A stretch of DNA of 64,000 nucleotides from Ctena decussata (Eukaryota; Mollusca; Bivalvia; Lucinida; Lucinidae), in NCBI GenBank assembly GCA_963989385.1, contig OZ022506.1, positions 10,125,841-10,189,840 on the forward strand, read 5' to 3'. Position 1 is the stretch's first letter. Every line of letters begins with the position of its first letter. A model generated the notes under the pieces. That model saw only the letters and a list, made by a program, of their open reading frames with translations. It ran no database searches and was not told the origin of the DNA. Made by a program: the position numbers and the translations under genes. Shown here piece by piece: positions 10,263-22,319 of this stretch.

Positions 10263-10641
10263 CCCATCTTTTTACTTTGAATGGCCGAAACTTCGAGGTA
10301 TGGCCCATGTTCCTTCTTTTGAATGTCTGCTTTGCTCTTTAAGGAACTATTTAAGATAATTATTAGCCTTCACTGCAGCTGGTGTTGTGCCATGTGGCGG
10401 CCGTAAAACTTCTCCCCGTATATCATCCATAGTGCAGATTATGTTTTATTTTTGTCCTTCAAGATCAGAGGATATATTCTGAGAAGTCAGAAATTCTTGA
10501 TTGGTTTAGACTTTCAATCTAAATCAGTTTGTTTAACCATTTGGATCGTTTCGATACTAATCAGTCTTTGTATTGACAGCCGTATTAAAATTAAGAAATT
10601 GCAGTATGTTTTTCTCTGGCTTTTGTAACCAGATATTGTCA

Positions 10642-10687
10642 GGGTCACTGATGAGGCTTCAATAGCCGAAACTTCAAAGTATGACCG
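10642..10687 (+). ncRNA. Type I hammerhead ribozyme (copy A)
   Basis: The conserved core CTGATGAG (10648-10655) and GAAA (10668-10671) flank a short stem II, GGC/GCC, with loop TTCAATA. Stem III is a small hairpin, ACTTCAAAGT. Stem I pairs GGTCA (10643-10647) with TGACC (10682-10686). The cleavage triplet is GTA, with the predicted cut after 10681. The T-to-C change and the loop changes relative to copy B keep stem I paired. This is a catalytic RNA that would cut the tandem transcript into unit lengths. Confidence 0.88.
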
Positions 10688-11022
10688 ATGTCATTTCTTT
10701 TGAATGTCTGCTTTGCTCTTGAAGGAACTTTTTAAGATTTTTATTTGCCTTCCCTGCAGCTGGTGTTGTGCCGTGTGGCGGCCGTAAAACTTCTCCCCGT
10801 ACATCATCCATAGTGCAGATTATATTTTATTTTTGTCCTTCAAGATCAGAGGATATATTCTGAGAAGTCAGAAATTCTTGATTGGGTTCGTCTTTCAATC
10901 TAAATCATTGCTTTTAACCATTTGGATCTTTTTGATACTAATCAGTCTTTGTATTGACTGCCGTATTAAAATTAAGAAATTACAGTATGCTTTTCTCTGG
11001 CTTTCGTAACCAGATATTGTCA

Positions 11023-11068
11023 GGGTCACTGATGAGGCTTGAATAGCCGAAACTTCGAAGTATGGCCC
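11023..11068 (+). ncRNA. Type I hammerhead ribozyme (copy B)
   Basis: The core is CTGATGAG (11029-11036) and GAAA (11049-11052). Stem II is GGC/GCC with loop TTGAATA. Stem III is the perfect hairpin ACTTCGAAGT (11052-11061). Stem I pairs GGGTCA (11023-11028) with TGGCCC (11063-11068), including one G-U pair. The cleavage triplet is GTA, with the cut after 11062. All positions known to be essential in hammerheads are present. Confidence 0.9.
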
Positions 11069-11124
11069 ATGCTCCTTCTTTTGAATGTCTGCCTTGCTCT
11101 TGAAGGAACTTTTTTAAGGTTTTT

Positions 11125-11660
11125 AGATGGTTATCATGCGAACCGAACAACCAACTAAATGTTTTGTACCACTTCAGAAACTGAGGGTGTGGTTGGGCCT
11201 GTAAAATCGATTTAAGCCCCCCCCCCAGTAATTCATTACTGACCGTTCCAAGGCGGTAGTTCTGTTGTGGTTCTCTGTTGCCTGTTTTTGGTGTCAGAGT
11301 TTCTGTGATGTTTTACCTTATGTATGTTCTTATTATTTTTGGTTCGGTTTGGGTTGCTGAGTGGCCACCTTTTGGGAACAAGCTGCTCACTCGGTTGGCC
11401 ATATGTTCTCTGTATCTTGATTATTTGTAATCTTAGTTGTTTCCAACTATGGTTTGAGGGCTGGATTTGGATTTTGATTTATTCAGTTCCTGGTCTTTGC
11501 ATACTTTTTACTTTTATTGGTATACATGTGGATAATGATTTGTCGTATCCTGGGATTGAGAATCGGGTTCATTGCTTTTATTCTTCCCTTTACCTATCTT
11601 TTTTTTTCTTTGTTTTCAAGGTAAATTTGTGTTACAGCTTTCTCAGTAACGTATAGGCTG
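11125..11660 (+). mobile_element. Penelope-like element 3' region, second copy
   Basis: This segment repeats the downstream PLE region (CGAACCGAACAACCAACTAA, ACCGTTCCAAGGCGGTAGTT, TGGCCACCTTTTGGGAACAA, GGGCTGGATTTGGATTTTGA). It is closely matched in inverted orientation at 62.83-63.23 kb. A C9 run lies at about 11219-11227. The frame at 11324-11656 falls within this repeat and is not taken as a gene. Confidence 0.75.
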
Positions 11661-12704
11661 TACACTTTATATCTGGAATACAGATAAATGATGAATTGTT
11701 TTATTGTGGGATTGACTAACAGGATTAATATTCTAATTCATTATTTATCCAGTTTTCTATCTTTCTATGTTTTGAATGTTGAGAATGTGTGATAGTTTTC
11801 TTTGCAACTTAGCCATTGCTCTATTTGTATAGCAATGCATTACTGAGCCGGGGCACGGGGCTATAGTCAGATCCTCTGACAGTTCTAATTTTGTTTTATT
11901 TTCTGGCTTCTTTATTGTATCATTTTGTTTGCGAGTGAGTGAACTCGGGTTTAACGTCCCACCAACAACTTGGTCAGAGGGAGACAGTACCTCGGTCTAA
12001 TGTCTCATCCGAATGACCGGAGAAGCAGATCATTTTGTTCAAGTTGCACATGGATGCTACAAATAAGTTAATGAGTCTTAGTACTTCAAGATTATACAGA
12101 AAATCTTTAAATGTCTACCCATTCGCGATAAATGTTATATTTATAGTGATGCGTGACAAATAAAAGTCATTAAAGGTTGCACTTGGAGACATGTGTAGCA
12201 ATTAAAATCTGAATCTCGGTTTTATTGAGAGTCTTTGTATAAAGCAATGCCATTTGTAAGTCTCAACTCCCTGCCCCCCCACCGCGCCCCTCCCCCACCC
12301 CACCACACACCCCTAGCGACGGCTAAATGAGTACTCGATTTTTCAGTATTATGAAAATTAAGCCAATGATCACAAACGAAAAATGAAGATAAAATATGAG
12401 CTGTTTTGAAGTAAGGATATACATTTTACATCCGCCACATGGCACTTAACACCACCTTCAGTCGCCACACGGCATCAGAGCCGCAGTGAAGACGAATTAA
12501 ACTCTATAAAAGTTTTCCCTTGAAAGTATACAGCACATACGAGAAGGAAACTCGGATTCTTGATTTTATGTGCGATTTACCCATCCCACTCCCAACTATT
12601 CGAAACAGAAAAATAGATGAACGCCAAACTACAATCCACGGCACCGAGGAAGAAAAACAGGAAACATAAACTTACACAGAGGCATTACATTTGTGACAAT
12701 ATAA
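11661..12704. other. Intergenic, with SINE-like fragment
   Basis: At about 11930-12035 a segment with GGGTTTAACGTCCCACCAAC resembles the conserved central block of mollusc SINEs and has a weaker match in the SINE at 31.75 kb. A C-rich tract lies at 12270-12315. A short inverted piece of the PLE terminal repeat (GTCGCCACACGGCATCAGAG) lies at about 12430-12495. No gene is seen. Confidence 0.45.
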
Positions 12705-12891
12705 GGTCGAGTCGGGTAATTTCGGACAGCGGGTAAATTTAGACATATACCATTGCCAACAGTAAAACTCCAGATCAGGCTTTTCACTGTTAGCTCAGTT
12801 ATTTTTGTTTTAATTCCAAACAACTGACATATAAAGGGAACATTGCCACTGTCGTAATTTACCTGCTGTCCGAAGTTACCCATCTCGACCC
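12705..12891. mobile_element. MITE with 35-bp terminal inverted repeats
   Basis: The ends are GGTCGAGTCGGGTAATTTCG... (from 12705) and its diverged reverse complement (to about 12891). They share the TCGGACAGC(G/A)GGTAAATT block inside each arm. No transposase is present, so this is a non-autonomous DNA element. A target duplication is not clear. Confidence 0.75.
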
Positions 12892-14060
12892 TTCACTCTC
12901 AGTCTAACAAAAACGAGATGCAATAGAATAACTGCCTTTAAAGTCATAACACTGCCGGGGATAAGATCGATTTTATTCATGTAACCTTGATCCCAGTTCT
13001 GATGCACTCCTCAAAATAACTTGGGCCGCGTTTTCCCATCCAACTGTACTACAAGTTAAGTATAGTGTTAAACCGCAGTGTACGTTCCATAGGGACGCCG
13101 TCATTATTGTTTTAACGTTGTTATTACTTAGCAGTAGTATTTCTCTTACACTAAAACTAGATGCATGTTCTAGTGTATTGTAGGTATTTTGATGTACGAC
13201 TAGAAGAACTTGTGTGTAATCATTTCTGTATTTAGTACATGTCTCTCATAGCCTTTTCCATTTTTTTTATAGTTGCTCAAATAAATTGGATAAGACGGAG
13301 GCCCAGAACGGTAAGTGATATTTCTTAAGAGAACTTATAACATGCAAGATTAAGAACTGACACATTCGCTTACACATCCTGACTTAAATTCCAAAATGGG
13401 AAAGCTAGAAAAAATAACGAAAGACAAGCAAATAGCCAGGAGATCGTGTCTTCCCCAGCAGATGGCCACGAACCTACTCTCAGTAATGTAAAAAAAAAAG
13501 GTCAATGAGGCTAATAGAAAATCGGCAAACAATGAAATAGTGCCTTGGAGTAATCAGTTATAAATAATTCGGAGCTTAACTCGATTCAACATGATAATAA
13601 TCATGGTCCTGTCGTGGCTCATAGACATACAAGTTATTCGGTGAAAGACTTCTAACCCATCAATGGATCAAAACAGTAAACATATAAATGACAATTAAAT
13701 ATTGAGATGAAACAAGAAGAACGCTAAACAGCAAAAAAACAAAAAAAAAAAAAAAAAACGATTTTAAATTCAATTCCTGAGGACTGGAATAATAAGAGCA
13801 TTAAATGAATGTACGTGCGATTTTAGGGCCATCACACGACACAAACGCAATAGGTCTGATATGAAAAGTAAATTAGTAGTCATCGATCATTGAGCAGCAC
13901 AGTCCCTTACGACATCATGCCCTCAACGCCCAATGGGAGATTATAAAAGACTGCACAAAAAGCTAAACAAGTCAAGCCAACAAGCCCAGAAGACAGTTCT
14001 TTCCCAGCAAATCACTATGATGCTATTACATCTAACTCTAAATAATGTACAAACCACATG
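12892..14060. other. Non-coding stretch
   Basis: No gene, RNA gene or strong repeat is seen. An A-rich homopolymer of about 20 bases lies at 13738-13759. Short open frames here are not supported by codon character or by splice signals. Confidence 0.5.
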
Positions 14061-14759
14061 TGTCTACCTTGGAGAGTTTATAAATTCGTCTTTGGCAAAG
14101 TGTAGGTTTTAAACTCCGTTCATTAATTCTGAAACTGGGGTTTTTGCTGTTCATTCTTTTATAATCTAACCAATCCAGGTAAGACTGTGCATAGTAATAA
14201 TGCTAGACTTCCGCCGATTTCTCATCAATGTGCCCTGTGACTCTGTCTTTCGTAGGATGCTGGGCTAACCTGCATGAAAATGCAAATTGCAGATTTTCAA
14301 CCCAAGAGTAAGTCCATCGGACAGGTTGGAAACGCCTTTTAATACCATATAAAGTGGTCGCTATAAATAGTTTTGTATACGGGTGGGGTTAGTATTCTAA
14401 CACATGCTCTGCGCGTGCGAAATCAGGCAGCGTGACAACAAGCTTGTCATCCAGATAATTTTGTCTCAATTTGAAATTGATTGCACCGCATAAATTCACA
14501 CTGGACAAGGTTTTCAGTGTTTCAACATAGTATCGCCATCTGCAAACAACGTCTGAACGACGTCGTATCAGCGTCAGTGCGACGTAATGGTGTTGACTGG
14601 CGTTATTTTAACGCAAATATTAAAGCTTCCCGCAGTATGTAATAAAGTTATAAAAATTCCAAAACATGTATTACCAATGTTGCGCTAAAACTGCAAAGTT
14701 AAATACAAGGACACAAGGACCAAACCGTACACCTCTCAAACTTATTACAGCTCCCTTTA

Positions 14760-15020
14760 ATCAGTCTATTCCTCCTTCTGACCCCCGTCCACCCCCATTC
14801 TAAAAATACAAAAAAGCAACTCCCCCCGCCCCCCCCCCACACACACTACCTACAACCATCTCCCCTCAATTAGTCCACCATCCAGACTCCCACCCCTCGA
14901 CATGAACCATTCCCAAACACACACCTCCTTATTCAATCTACATGTACCACCCAAACCACCACTCTAGTCTGTAGACACACACCCTACAGCTCCCCGTCCC
15001 CACTTCTTTTCAAGACGCTT
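14760..15020. repeat. C-rich low-complexity tract
   Basis: The plus strand is strongly biased to C and A (for example a run of CCCCCCGCCCCCCCCCC near 14822-14840, with ACACAC). It looks like degenerate simple sequence. Nothing else is supported. Confidence 0.7.
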
Positions 15021-15824
15021 TTCCCTCGATTAGTCTACCACTCCGACCAGACCTTAATGTAAATACTACATCATTTGCGCAAACAGGATGCAGTCTGATC
15101 AGAGTCAACCGGAAGTCGGAAATCAACCTCACGGTACCGAGTTTAAGTGAAAAGCTAAGACACATGTAAGGGGTTACTTTTTCGCGAGTGACATGATATT
15201 ATTTGATTTGCGTCATTAAAAAGGACATACTGTTAATACTCACCTGTACAGGCTGCTCATTTTTTTTGTATCATCCAAGAATGATTATGCAAAAATGCAG
15301 ACACTGATATGACTGCACGATCAGAGTCTTCCTGTTCGTACAATACACGGGTACCTTCACAAGCGTACAAATCTTTTACTTCCAAGAAATTGTACTCATA
15401 GACACTGGCGTACAAAGGTGGACCCGCACGCATGCGTGCATGCGATATTTCTATCCTTCTATACGCGAAAGCTGATATGAGCTTTTCTTTTCACACATCT
15501 GATGTATGGTTGTGTATACACAGAGGCACATAACAAAGTCTCTAGCTGGCTAATTTGAGATTTTCTTGTTCGCAGATACATTATGCCACATTTTTGCATG
15601 AAACGTTACCATGAGCAAAATGATACAAAGGAAGAAATAGATTTATCATATGACGTCGCATCTGAGAGTGTAATAAAGCCATGCATTAAAAACGGTAATC
15701 AACTAGTGGATTAAATATGCAAATTACATCGTAACATTATGCGTTGACGTCCATAAAAACGTTGCGTTTCTAATGGCAAAATCGTGACGTTAAGTGCAAA
15801 ATTTGCTAATAAAATGCGATTTTT

Positions 15825-16000
15825 GTGTCATATGATAAATAGAATCTTGCATTCGTGCTCCTGTATTATTGAATTTATTAAACTCGTTGGGGAAAACCGA
15901 GAAGATGCTCGGCAAAGCCTCGCATCTTATCTTTTTCCCCAACTCGTTTAATAAATTTAACAAAACATGAGCACTCATGTAAGATCCTCTATAAATGCAG
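15825..16000. mobile_element. Palindromic MITE
   Basis: The arms are imperfect reverse complements. AATTTATTAAACTCGTTGGG on the left (about 15870) faces CCCAACTCGTTTAATAAATT on the right (about 15938). Outer arms also match: a GTGCTC block near 15855 against GAGCAC near 15970, and AAATAGAATCTTGCATT against the reverse of AAGATCCTCTATAA. No coding capacity is seen. Confidence 0.7.
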
Positions 16001-17034
16001 GGACGTTTATGGGTCTGACGTTCACTTCTGAGTCGGATAACACAACTGTCCCGTTGCTAGTTTTGGTACTTTCCTGAGAAAATATGACACTGGGTCTGAG
16101 ATTTTCAATCCTAAAATCCAGAGTTGTCAAAACCGAAAAATGTAGCTCATGTAGTAACTTCAGTTCCTGAAGTGTAGTTACTCTTAAAATTTGATATTTT
16201 TTTCTGTATTAAAACGTAGCCGAACTTCAAAACGCTTATTTTTTTTATTCCTGTGACTTTGTTGGAGGGACAAAAGTTATTACCCAAATGACCAGCGTGA
16301 TACCCACGTGGAATGTATCTGAATATGTATGACTTTAGGCTGTCAATTTTCATCAAATGGTCTTAGTTTGCGGACAGGTTTTTGAAAGGACCAGGTATGA
16401 TTTGGGCCATATTTGGCCCCCTCATTTATGAATTTTCAAAATTACACTTCTTTAACTTCTGTTCATGTAATGTATGAGTTTAAACCTTTAACCATTAATT
16501 CTGACTAAAATAATCTATACTCTAATATTATTCAACTTCTTCTGAGCCTCTAAATGTACCCCACCTCAGCTGATTTTGGCAATTTCGGCCATTTTTGGCT
16601 AGCAGTTGGGCCGAAAACTACCTGAGCGCAGGCAAGTGCACAGCTGATTTTTTGCATAATAATGCATTTTAAGAACATCAACAATGTGTGAAAAATTCAG
16701 CTGTGCACTTGCCTGCTTTGACACCTAATTTTAAACTTTTCTAAGTAAAATAACGTCATTGACAACTGTTGCCTTACAAGGACGCGCGTGCGACAGGAAC
16801 TCTTTTGGCAGTGAAGGTAGATAATCTACGGTTCGCCAAGAAATTTTACTAAATAAAAAACCAAAACAGACCGCTTTACCTTCTTTTTGATAAGTAATAT
16901 CAGAATATATGATGCAAAACATAGTTTTTCGCTTCTTCATTCATGACGACGCTTGACCTATTGTCAAAAACAACTCCTGATTCTGAAGTATACATGCAAC
17001 TGCAATATTGTTGCAATCGGGACAGCGAATAAAA

Positions 17035-17085
17035 GATGGGACCGAAAGACGGTACTTGTACTACCGCTGAGCTACTTGGGGAACG
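17035..17085 (-). repeat. Possible tRNA-derived fragment (A-box only)
   Basis: On the minus strand AAGTAGCTCAGCGGTAGTAC (about 17056-17075) matches the 5' half of a tRNA and a Pol III A box. No matching T-arm or B box follows. This is best read as a SINE or tRNA pseudogene fragment. Confidence 0.35.
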
Positions 17086-17159
17086 TCGTTAGGAGAATTG
17101 AAATAGTAATAGTAAGTAGTAGTAGTACGATATTTGTACTAATGAATCCATTAATTGGT

Positions 17160-20100
17160 GTTGGTGGTGATGGGAGATAGGTGTGTGTTTCTCTGTCTGT
17201 GTGTGTGTGCGGGGTGAGGGGGATGGGGGGGGGTGGAGGGGAGGCAGAGGGCGGGTTGCAGAAACATGCTTCAGACCTCAAATCATCAAACAATATTTTT
17301 TATGCATATCACTTGTAAGATTCTCTTTAAATTGTATGTTAGAGTTGCTCCCATTTCATAAATAAAACCAAGTTACATCAAATTGGGTATTGTCTGACTG
17401 AGAAATGACGGGGTCACGCCCGTTTTTCAATATATCTGCTCGATATACTTTACCAACAGATATTCTGTTGAAGTGTCAAACCACAAAAAAGTAAAAAACA
17501 AATTAAGCATTGTTCGAAATCGGGCACGTACGGGACGATTTAAACTAGTGCGACTTCATTGCATTTTTCTGCGCCCTACAATACAGCAGTTACTTATACA
17601 GGAAAAGAAATACTTTGAAACGAACATCGCAGGTGCATGCACTGGGCACTGGGTGTTTTCAACCTCTGCGATGCGAGGAGGTATTTGAAAAGGAGGCGGT
17701 ATGAAGCAGAAGAAGCGAGAGAATACGGGAAGGCTTACAAAAGGGTTCAGATGCCCTGAAGAGAGCAAAGGAGGACTGATTAAGTAGGGTTTCTCGATGC
17801 AAGGAGACTGAAACTTAATACCTAGAATAACACAACTGCAAGTGAGCACATCAGCTGGTGTGGATTAAAATTCAGAGAACAGGGTAGATCCTAACTATCC
17901 AGAACAAGTCTGGGACATGTCTAACAAAAGAATGATAGACTCTCAGCAGATGGATAGAAAATTGCTCTGAGCTATACAATCATGATTGTTATGGCGACAA
18001 TGCAGTTCTGGACTGCACTCAGCGTCAAAACGAAGATCTAAAACCGATCCTTTGTGAGGAAGTTAAGATTTCAGTAGTAGCTCTAACGTCCGCCGTAGTT
18101 GATAATAGTACCATAGTAACAGCTTAGCTATGGTAAAGTAAGAGCAATGCATAGTCCAATCAAAATATTCATTGCCCTTTGTTTCCAATACCTATGGCTG
18201 TTTATATAATAGGACAAAGATTGTGAATTACCCAGTTTCCCAGTATTACCGAATGAATAACTCAGTGTCTTAGTTACCCCACCCACTCTCATACATGAAA
18301 TACACGACTATCATTCTGATCATTTTGCTGATTAGCTTCATTAAGAGTTTGTATTACATATATGGTTGATATAGTAATAACTTCAAAAATCGTGCGAAAA
18401 TAATGAACACGATAAAAACAAGTATAAAAACAAGTACGTATATGAAAGATATCTAATTTCTTGTTTCGTTCCATCTATTTTTTTTAAATCGTTGCCATGG
18501 AAACGGTTAGGGTAAATAGTTTACTTTTATTTCTTTTTTGTTTATATAACAACGTATATAAAAGGAAGCGCATAAAAAATCTGGCCTATGTTTGCAAAAC
18601 AAAGTCAGCAGTTATAAAAAGTATGTGTTCATTACCATTAATTGCTATGCAGTTTCAATGTAAATCATAAGTTATCTCCCTTTTTTCTTTCTTAGAGATA
18701 GATGTTTACTTTGAATGCAAAATATTTTTATTAGCTTTATATCTTTGTTGTTTTTGTATTCATTTCTTATTGTTTTCATTTTATCAACTCGCAAGAATAA
18801 TGCAAAGTTTATCCATACCCCCATATTTTTAAATATTTTTTCATCCGATTTTTTCAGACTATTACGTTCTGTTCCGAGAAAAAGTGACTGCTGCACATGA
18901 GTTGAGTTTGAAACGAATGGTTTATCTAAATTCCCTCGAAAGACAAAATACTGCAACTGTGGCATGCCCCTAAAACGTAAATTTTTGATTGAAAAACAGT
19001 TTAATGTAGCGTTTCTGTAATCCGACAATTTCAGTGATCTATCAAGAGTTATCGCCCTTCATGCACGTGATAAGATGCAGGCCAGTAAATGTCAAAGAGA
19101 TTTAGTATTAATATTACATACATTATTAGATCTGATACTTATCATTTACTTTTAAACTCCTTTCTTTGTTATATATGGCAAAATGTATCCCTACCCCTAA
19201 ATTTTGCTAAAAATCAGGCCAGAACTGCATGAACAAACGAATGGCTGTAACTTTCCTTGTACAAGCCGTAACATCTCCATTTTCTAGATTTATATTGTTG
19301 ACAAGGTGGCTAATGAAAAAAACAATATTTGAATAAATTTTGAGAGGGGGCCAATATGGCCCAAATCATACCTGGTCCTTTGCTGTTTCGTGCATGTAAC
19401 TGCAGCATTAGACGCCAGGCTAAGATACATGAGACCTTTATGAGAAATCGGCGGAAGTCGAGCTTTATCACTATGCACAGTTTTACGTTTATTGATTAGA
19501 TTATAAACGTATGAGCAGCGAAAAACCCAGTTTCAGAATAAATGAACGGAGTTTAGTATAAAACGTGAAACACTGTTGATTTTTCTCATTCAAAGCATTG
19601 GGAAAGTTATCTTCCAAACCATATAGAAAAGGACAGCTGTATCAATTTTACAAAGATTTATCATGCCCTGATAGGTGCATGCATTTACTAAACAGTCTGA
19701 AATTCAGATGTAAAACAGCGAAACAGCTAAAGACTATGAACTTGCATCAATGATTAGTCGTAGAACAAGTTTCCCAGAAGAATCCCAGAATGGTTTAAGT
19801 ACATGCAACTTAAGTTTAAATTCTGATGGAGCTCCAGGTAACACCGCGTAATGCCTGCAAAGGCAGTTTCAGATGTTCTTTGTACACCAATTGTACTTCA
19901 TACCTATTTTGTTTCCTTTGCAGCGGGAAGCTATTGTATGTTTATTTGACAAACGATCGGTCAGCTTTGTCCTTGAACAGGTAAACGTACCTTATTGTGT
20001 TTTTTCTCTCTCTCTTTTTCTTTTTTTTTTCTTTTCCGGTATTATTCAAATTCAGACGCATATATCAATCAATAGAAAATGCATAAATAAAACGCCTTAT

Positions 20101-20439
20101 AGTTTGGACACTTATCAAATGAAATAAATTTAGGCACAGAAAAACATTGTAACACTATTCTCTGGTGAATGTAATTATATATGAGAGATAACTAGATAGT
20201 TCCCGGGATCGTGCTGTTCAATCGGGGAATTTTAACTTTAACTAATTATAATCATATAAATAGAGAAGTTTTGAAAAAATAGAACATTTAATTTATATAC
20301 AATTATCAACGCAAAGAAAAGAAAACAGTGCACTCAGTTTTCGGTGACTGCGGGTCCCGTTTGATGTACTTCTAGCAGTGTGTTCACTTATATAGCTGTC
20401 AGCATTGCTTCCTACTTTTTAATGCTTAAGAAATAGATC
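17160..20439. other. Non-coding stretch
   Basis: Simple GT/GGGG sequence is seen at 17180-17255 and pyrimidine-rich runs at 20000-20038. The right arms of the large inverted repeat lie at 19322-19570. Otherwise no gene, RNA or recognisable element is seen; short frames lack support. Confidence 0.45.
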
Positions 20440-20590
20440 AGCTGTAGCAGCGAATTGTTGAGTAACAATTCGCTGTTTGGAGGTCAGTTGTAAAGTAGAT
20501 AATATCACGAACGCGTAGCGCGATGGATATATCTACTTACAACTGACCAACAAACAGTGAATTATTACTCAACAATTCAATGCTAGAGCT
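20440..20590. mobile_element. MITE with about 65-bp inverted arms
   Basis: The left arm carries GAATTGTTGAGTAACAATTC and GGTCAGTTGTAAAGTAGATA. The right arm is the near-exact reverse complement (GTAGATA...TTACAACTGACC and GAATTATTACTCAACAATTC). The arms nearly meet, so the element folds into a long hairpin with a small loop around 20510-20525. Confidence 0.8.
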
Positions 20591-21187
20591 GAATTATTTT
20601 GATTCTAACACTCAAAAACGCTGAAAAAGTATAATTTTCAATCAAATTCTCTCAACCTTCCTGCCAGCGCATTAATGCTCCCGCTAATATTCTGAACTGT
20701 ATATGAAATAAATGTACGTTTTAAGGCGATTTTAGAGAGAAAAACAGACGTTACACCGGCTAACGTCTCAGAACGTCACAAAATTACGTCAGTAATTGCC
20801 AGTGACGTCAGAAGTTAGACTCACACGCTCCGAAACAGTGGATTGTTGCAGAATAAAACACGGAAACTTTCCATTGCTTCGATAAGCGTACTGTGTTAAA
20901 ATTTAAAAGAGGAAATAGGTAAAAAAAGAAATTTATATGTGTTTATGTTTGTTGTATTGAGTTACACCTCCACTGTGTTGGACCTATGTGTCTGTTTTCG
21001 TAAATGTACCTGTACTTTTCCGTTCTGGCGTTTTCCATGTACCTATTCTGCTTCTTGGGTGTGCTGTGCAGTGTGACTGTGGCCCTTCATGTGAATCTTT
21101 ATTTTATTATTTCACAAGCAGTAATATATTGTGCTACACTGGCCTTACCCTTAACTGTAATTTAATCGGAATATTACCTCTCGGATA
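20591..21187. other. Non-coding stretch
   Basis: No gene or recognised repeat is seen. The frame at 20988-21188 is short and cysteine-rich with no supporting features. Confidence 0.45.
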
Positions 21188-21893
21188 GGTCAGCCGTAAG
21201 ACCACAGTATCCGAACGCACTGTACCATCTCCTCCGGTTTTCATAGTGTTGAATCGAGAGTACAGAATTCGCTTATAACCAGTAGCCGGAAATCATTATA
21301 TTTTGAGTTTTTATCCGGAATCTACTGCGTCATTTATAGTTATTCAGCTTCGAAAATGTAAAGGGGTAAGTTTAATATAATTTTCTCTCCGGTTTTTTAC
21401 TTTATTGCCCTGTACAATGAAAAACTCCTTGCCGTCGCAGATTTTTTTTTCAGAACAGCTTAATTTAACACGAGATTGTGTCGTGCAAAACTTAGCTATC
21501 ATTCTTTTATCAAAACTAATAAACTGTAGATTGATAACGCCTTCCGTTTATTCTAAAGATTTTTTATAAAACATGTAAGAAAATGCTCAAAATGGTTTAA
21601 GAATCATGCCAAGGGCGATTTGAAAACTGTACTAATTACTACCCACCCATACACGACATTGTACAGGGTAATAAAGTAAAAGACCGAAGAGCAAATTATA
21701 TTAAACTTACCTCTTTACATTTTCGAAGCTGAATAGCTATTAATGACGCAGCAGATTCCGGATAAAATCTCAAAACATAATGATTTCCGACTACTGGTTA
21801 TAAGCGAACGTTTGTACTCTCGATTCAACGCTATGAAAACCGGAAGAGATTGTACATGTAGTTCGGATACTGTGAAGACGCCTGGTGGATGAA
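21188..21893. mobile_element. DNA element with about 230-bp terminal inverted repeats
   Basis: The left arm (about 21195-21425) and right arm (about 21650-21890) are roughly 85-90 percent complementary by eye. They share ATAACCAGTAG(C/T)CGGAAATC, TTCAGCTTCGAAAATGTAAA and TTTAATATAATTT blocks in inverted order. The 225-bp middle has no transposase. This is a non-autonomous long-TIR transposon. Confidence 0.85.
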
Positions 21894-22138
21894 ACGAGGT
21901 AAACGCTTACAACGTCAAACCAGAGTTAATGACCGCAAATAACACACAGCCCCGGAAAGTGTCAAATATTCACAGCTTGCGGTTCGCCAAAGTCTACAAA
22001 AACCGATGTTGCGGCTATGTTTGATTTCACTTTTCGGAACTTTTTCAATTAATTTGTTTCTATTTTGTAATAACCTACTATACTCGGAAATTCAATCTGA
22101 ATTTACACAATATGACCCGCGACACGACAAAACCAAAT

Positions 22139-22318
22139 AAGTGGCATGTGGGCCTATCGAAAACTCAGATCTGCCTGGGGATCCGCCCTCTTTGCTGTCC
22201 GCATTTAGCTAGCTCAGACCCTTGGCTGCCCTGAAAGCATACAGCAAAGACTCAAATCAGACTGTGTCTAACGTGTGTCTAGGCTAATCTGAGTCTTGGC
22301 TGAGCGCACATGCCACTT
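22139..22318. mobile_element. Short MITE-like inverted repeat
   Basis: The ends AGTGGCATGTGGGC and its counterpart GCGCACATGCCACT face each other. Internal blocks CTCAGATCTGCC and AATCTGAGTCTTGG are partly complementary. It abuts the tandem array that follows. Confidence 0.5.
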
Positions 22319-22319
22319 T

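Larger units (their letters stand above)
10281..11110 (+). repeat. Tandem 381-bp PLE terminal repeats (pLTR)
   Basis: Predicted ribozyme cut positions fall at 10300/10301, 10681/10682 and 11062/11063, which gives two head-to-tail units of exactly 381 bp. Each contains the GGCGGCCGTAAAACTTCTCC block and the CAAGATCAGAGGATATATTC block. The first junction retains only the 3' half of the ribozyme; the second and third have complete ones. Tandem terminal repeats with hammerheads are a known property of Penelope-like elements. Confidence 0.88.
14100..19570. repeat. Nested large inverted repeats (putative foldback element)
   Basis: Two pairs of inverted matches are ordered symmetrically. 14100-14240 matches the reverse complement of 19435-19560 (shared CTTCCGCCGATTTCTCAT, ACTGTGCATAGT and CTCCGTTCATT). 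16385-16445 matches the reverse complement of 19322-19381 (shared AAAGGACCAGGTATGATTTG). On the right the two blocks are about 50 bp apart. On the left they are 2.1 kb apart, with a C-rich tract and a MITE between them. No transposase frame is seen inside. Confidence 0.55.

Noticed and set aside
9911..10359. Two short ORFs
   Set aside because: Both are inside the PLE downstream region and are not conserved as frames in the other copies.
11324..11656. 110-codon hydrophobic ORF
   Set aside because: It lies within the PLE repeat; the inverted copy at 62.8-63.0 kb has only a shorter, altered frame.
13738..13759. Poly(A) tail of a retrocopy
   Set aside because: No coding or LINE-like sequence is found upstream and no target duplication is seen; it is treated as a simple repeat.
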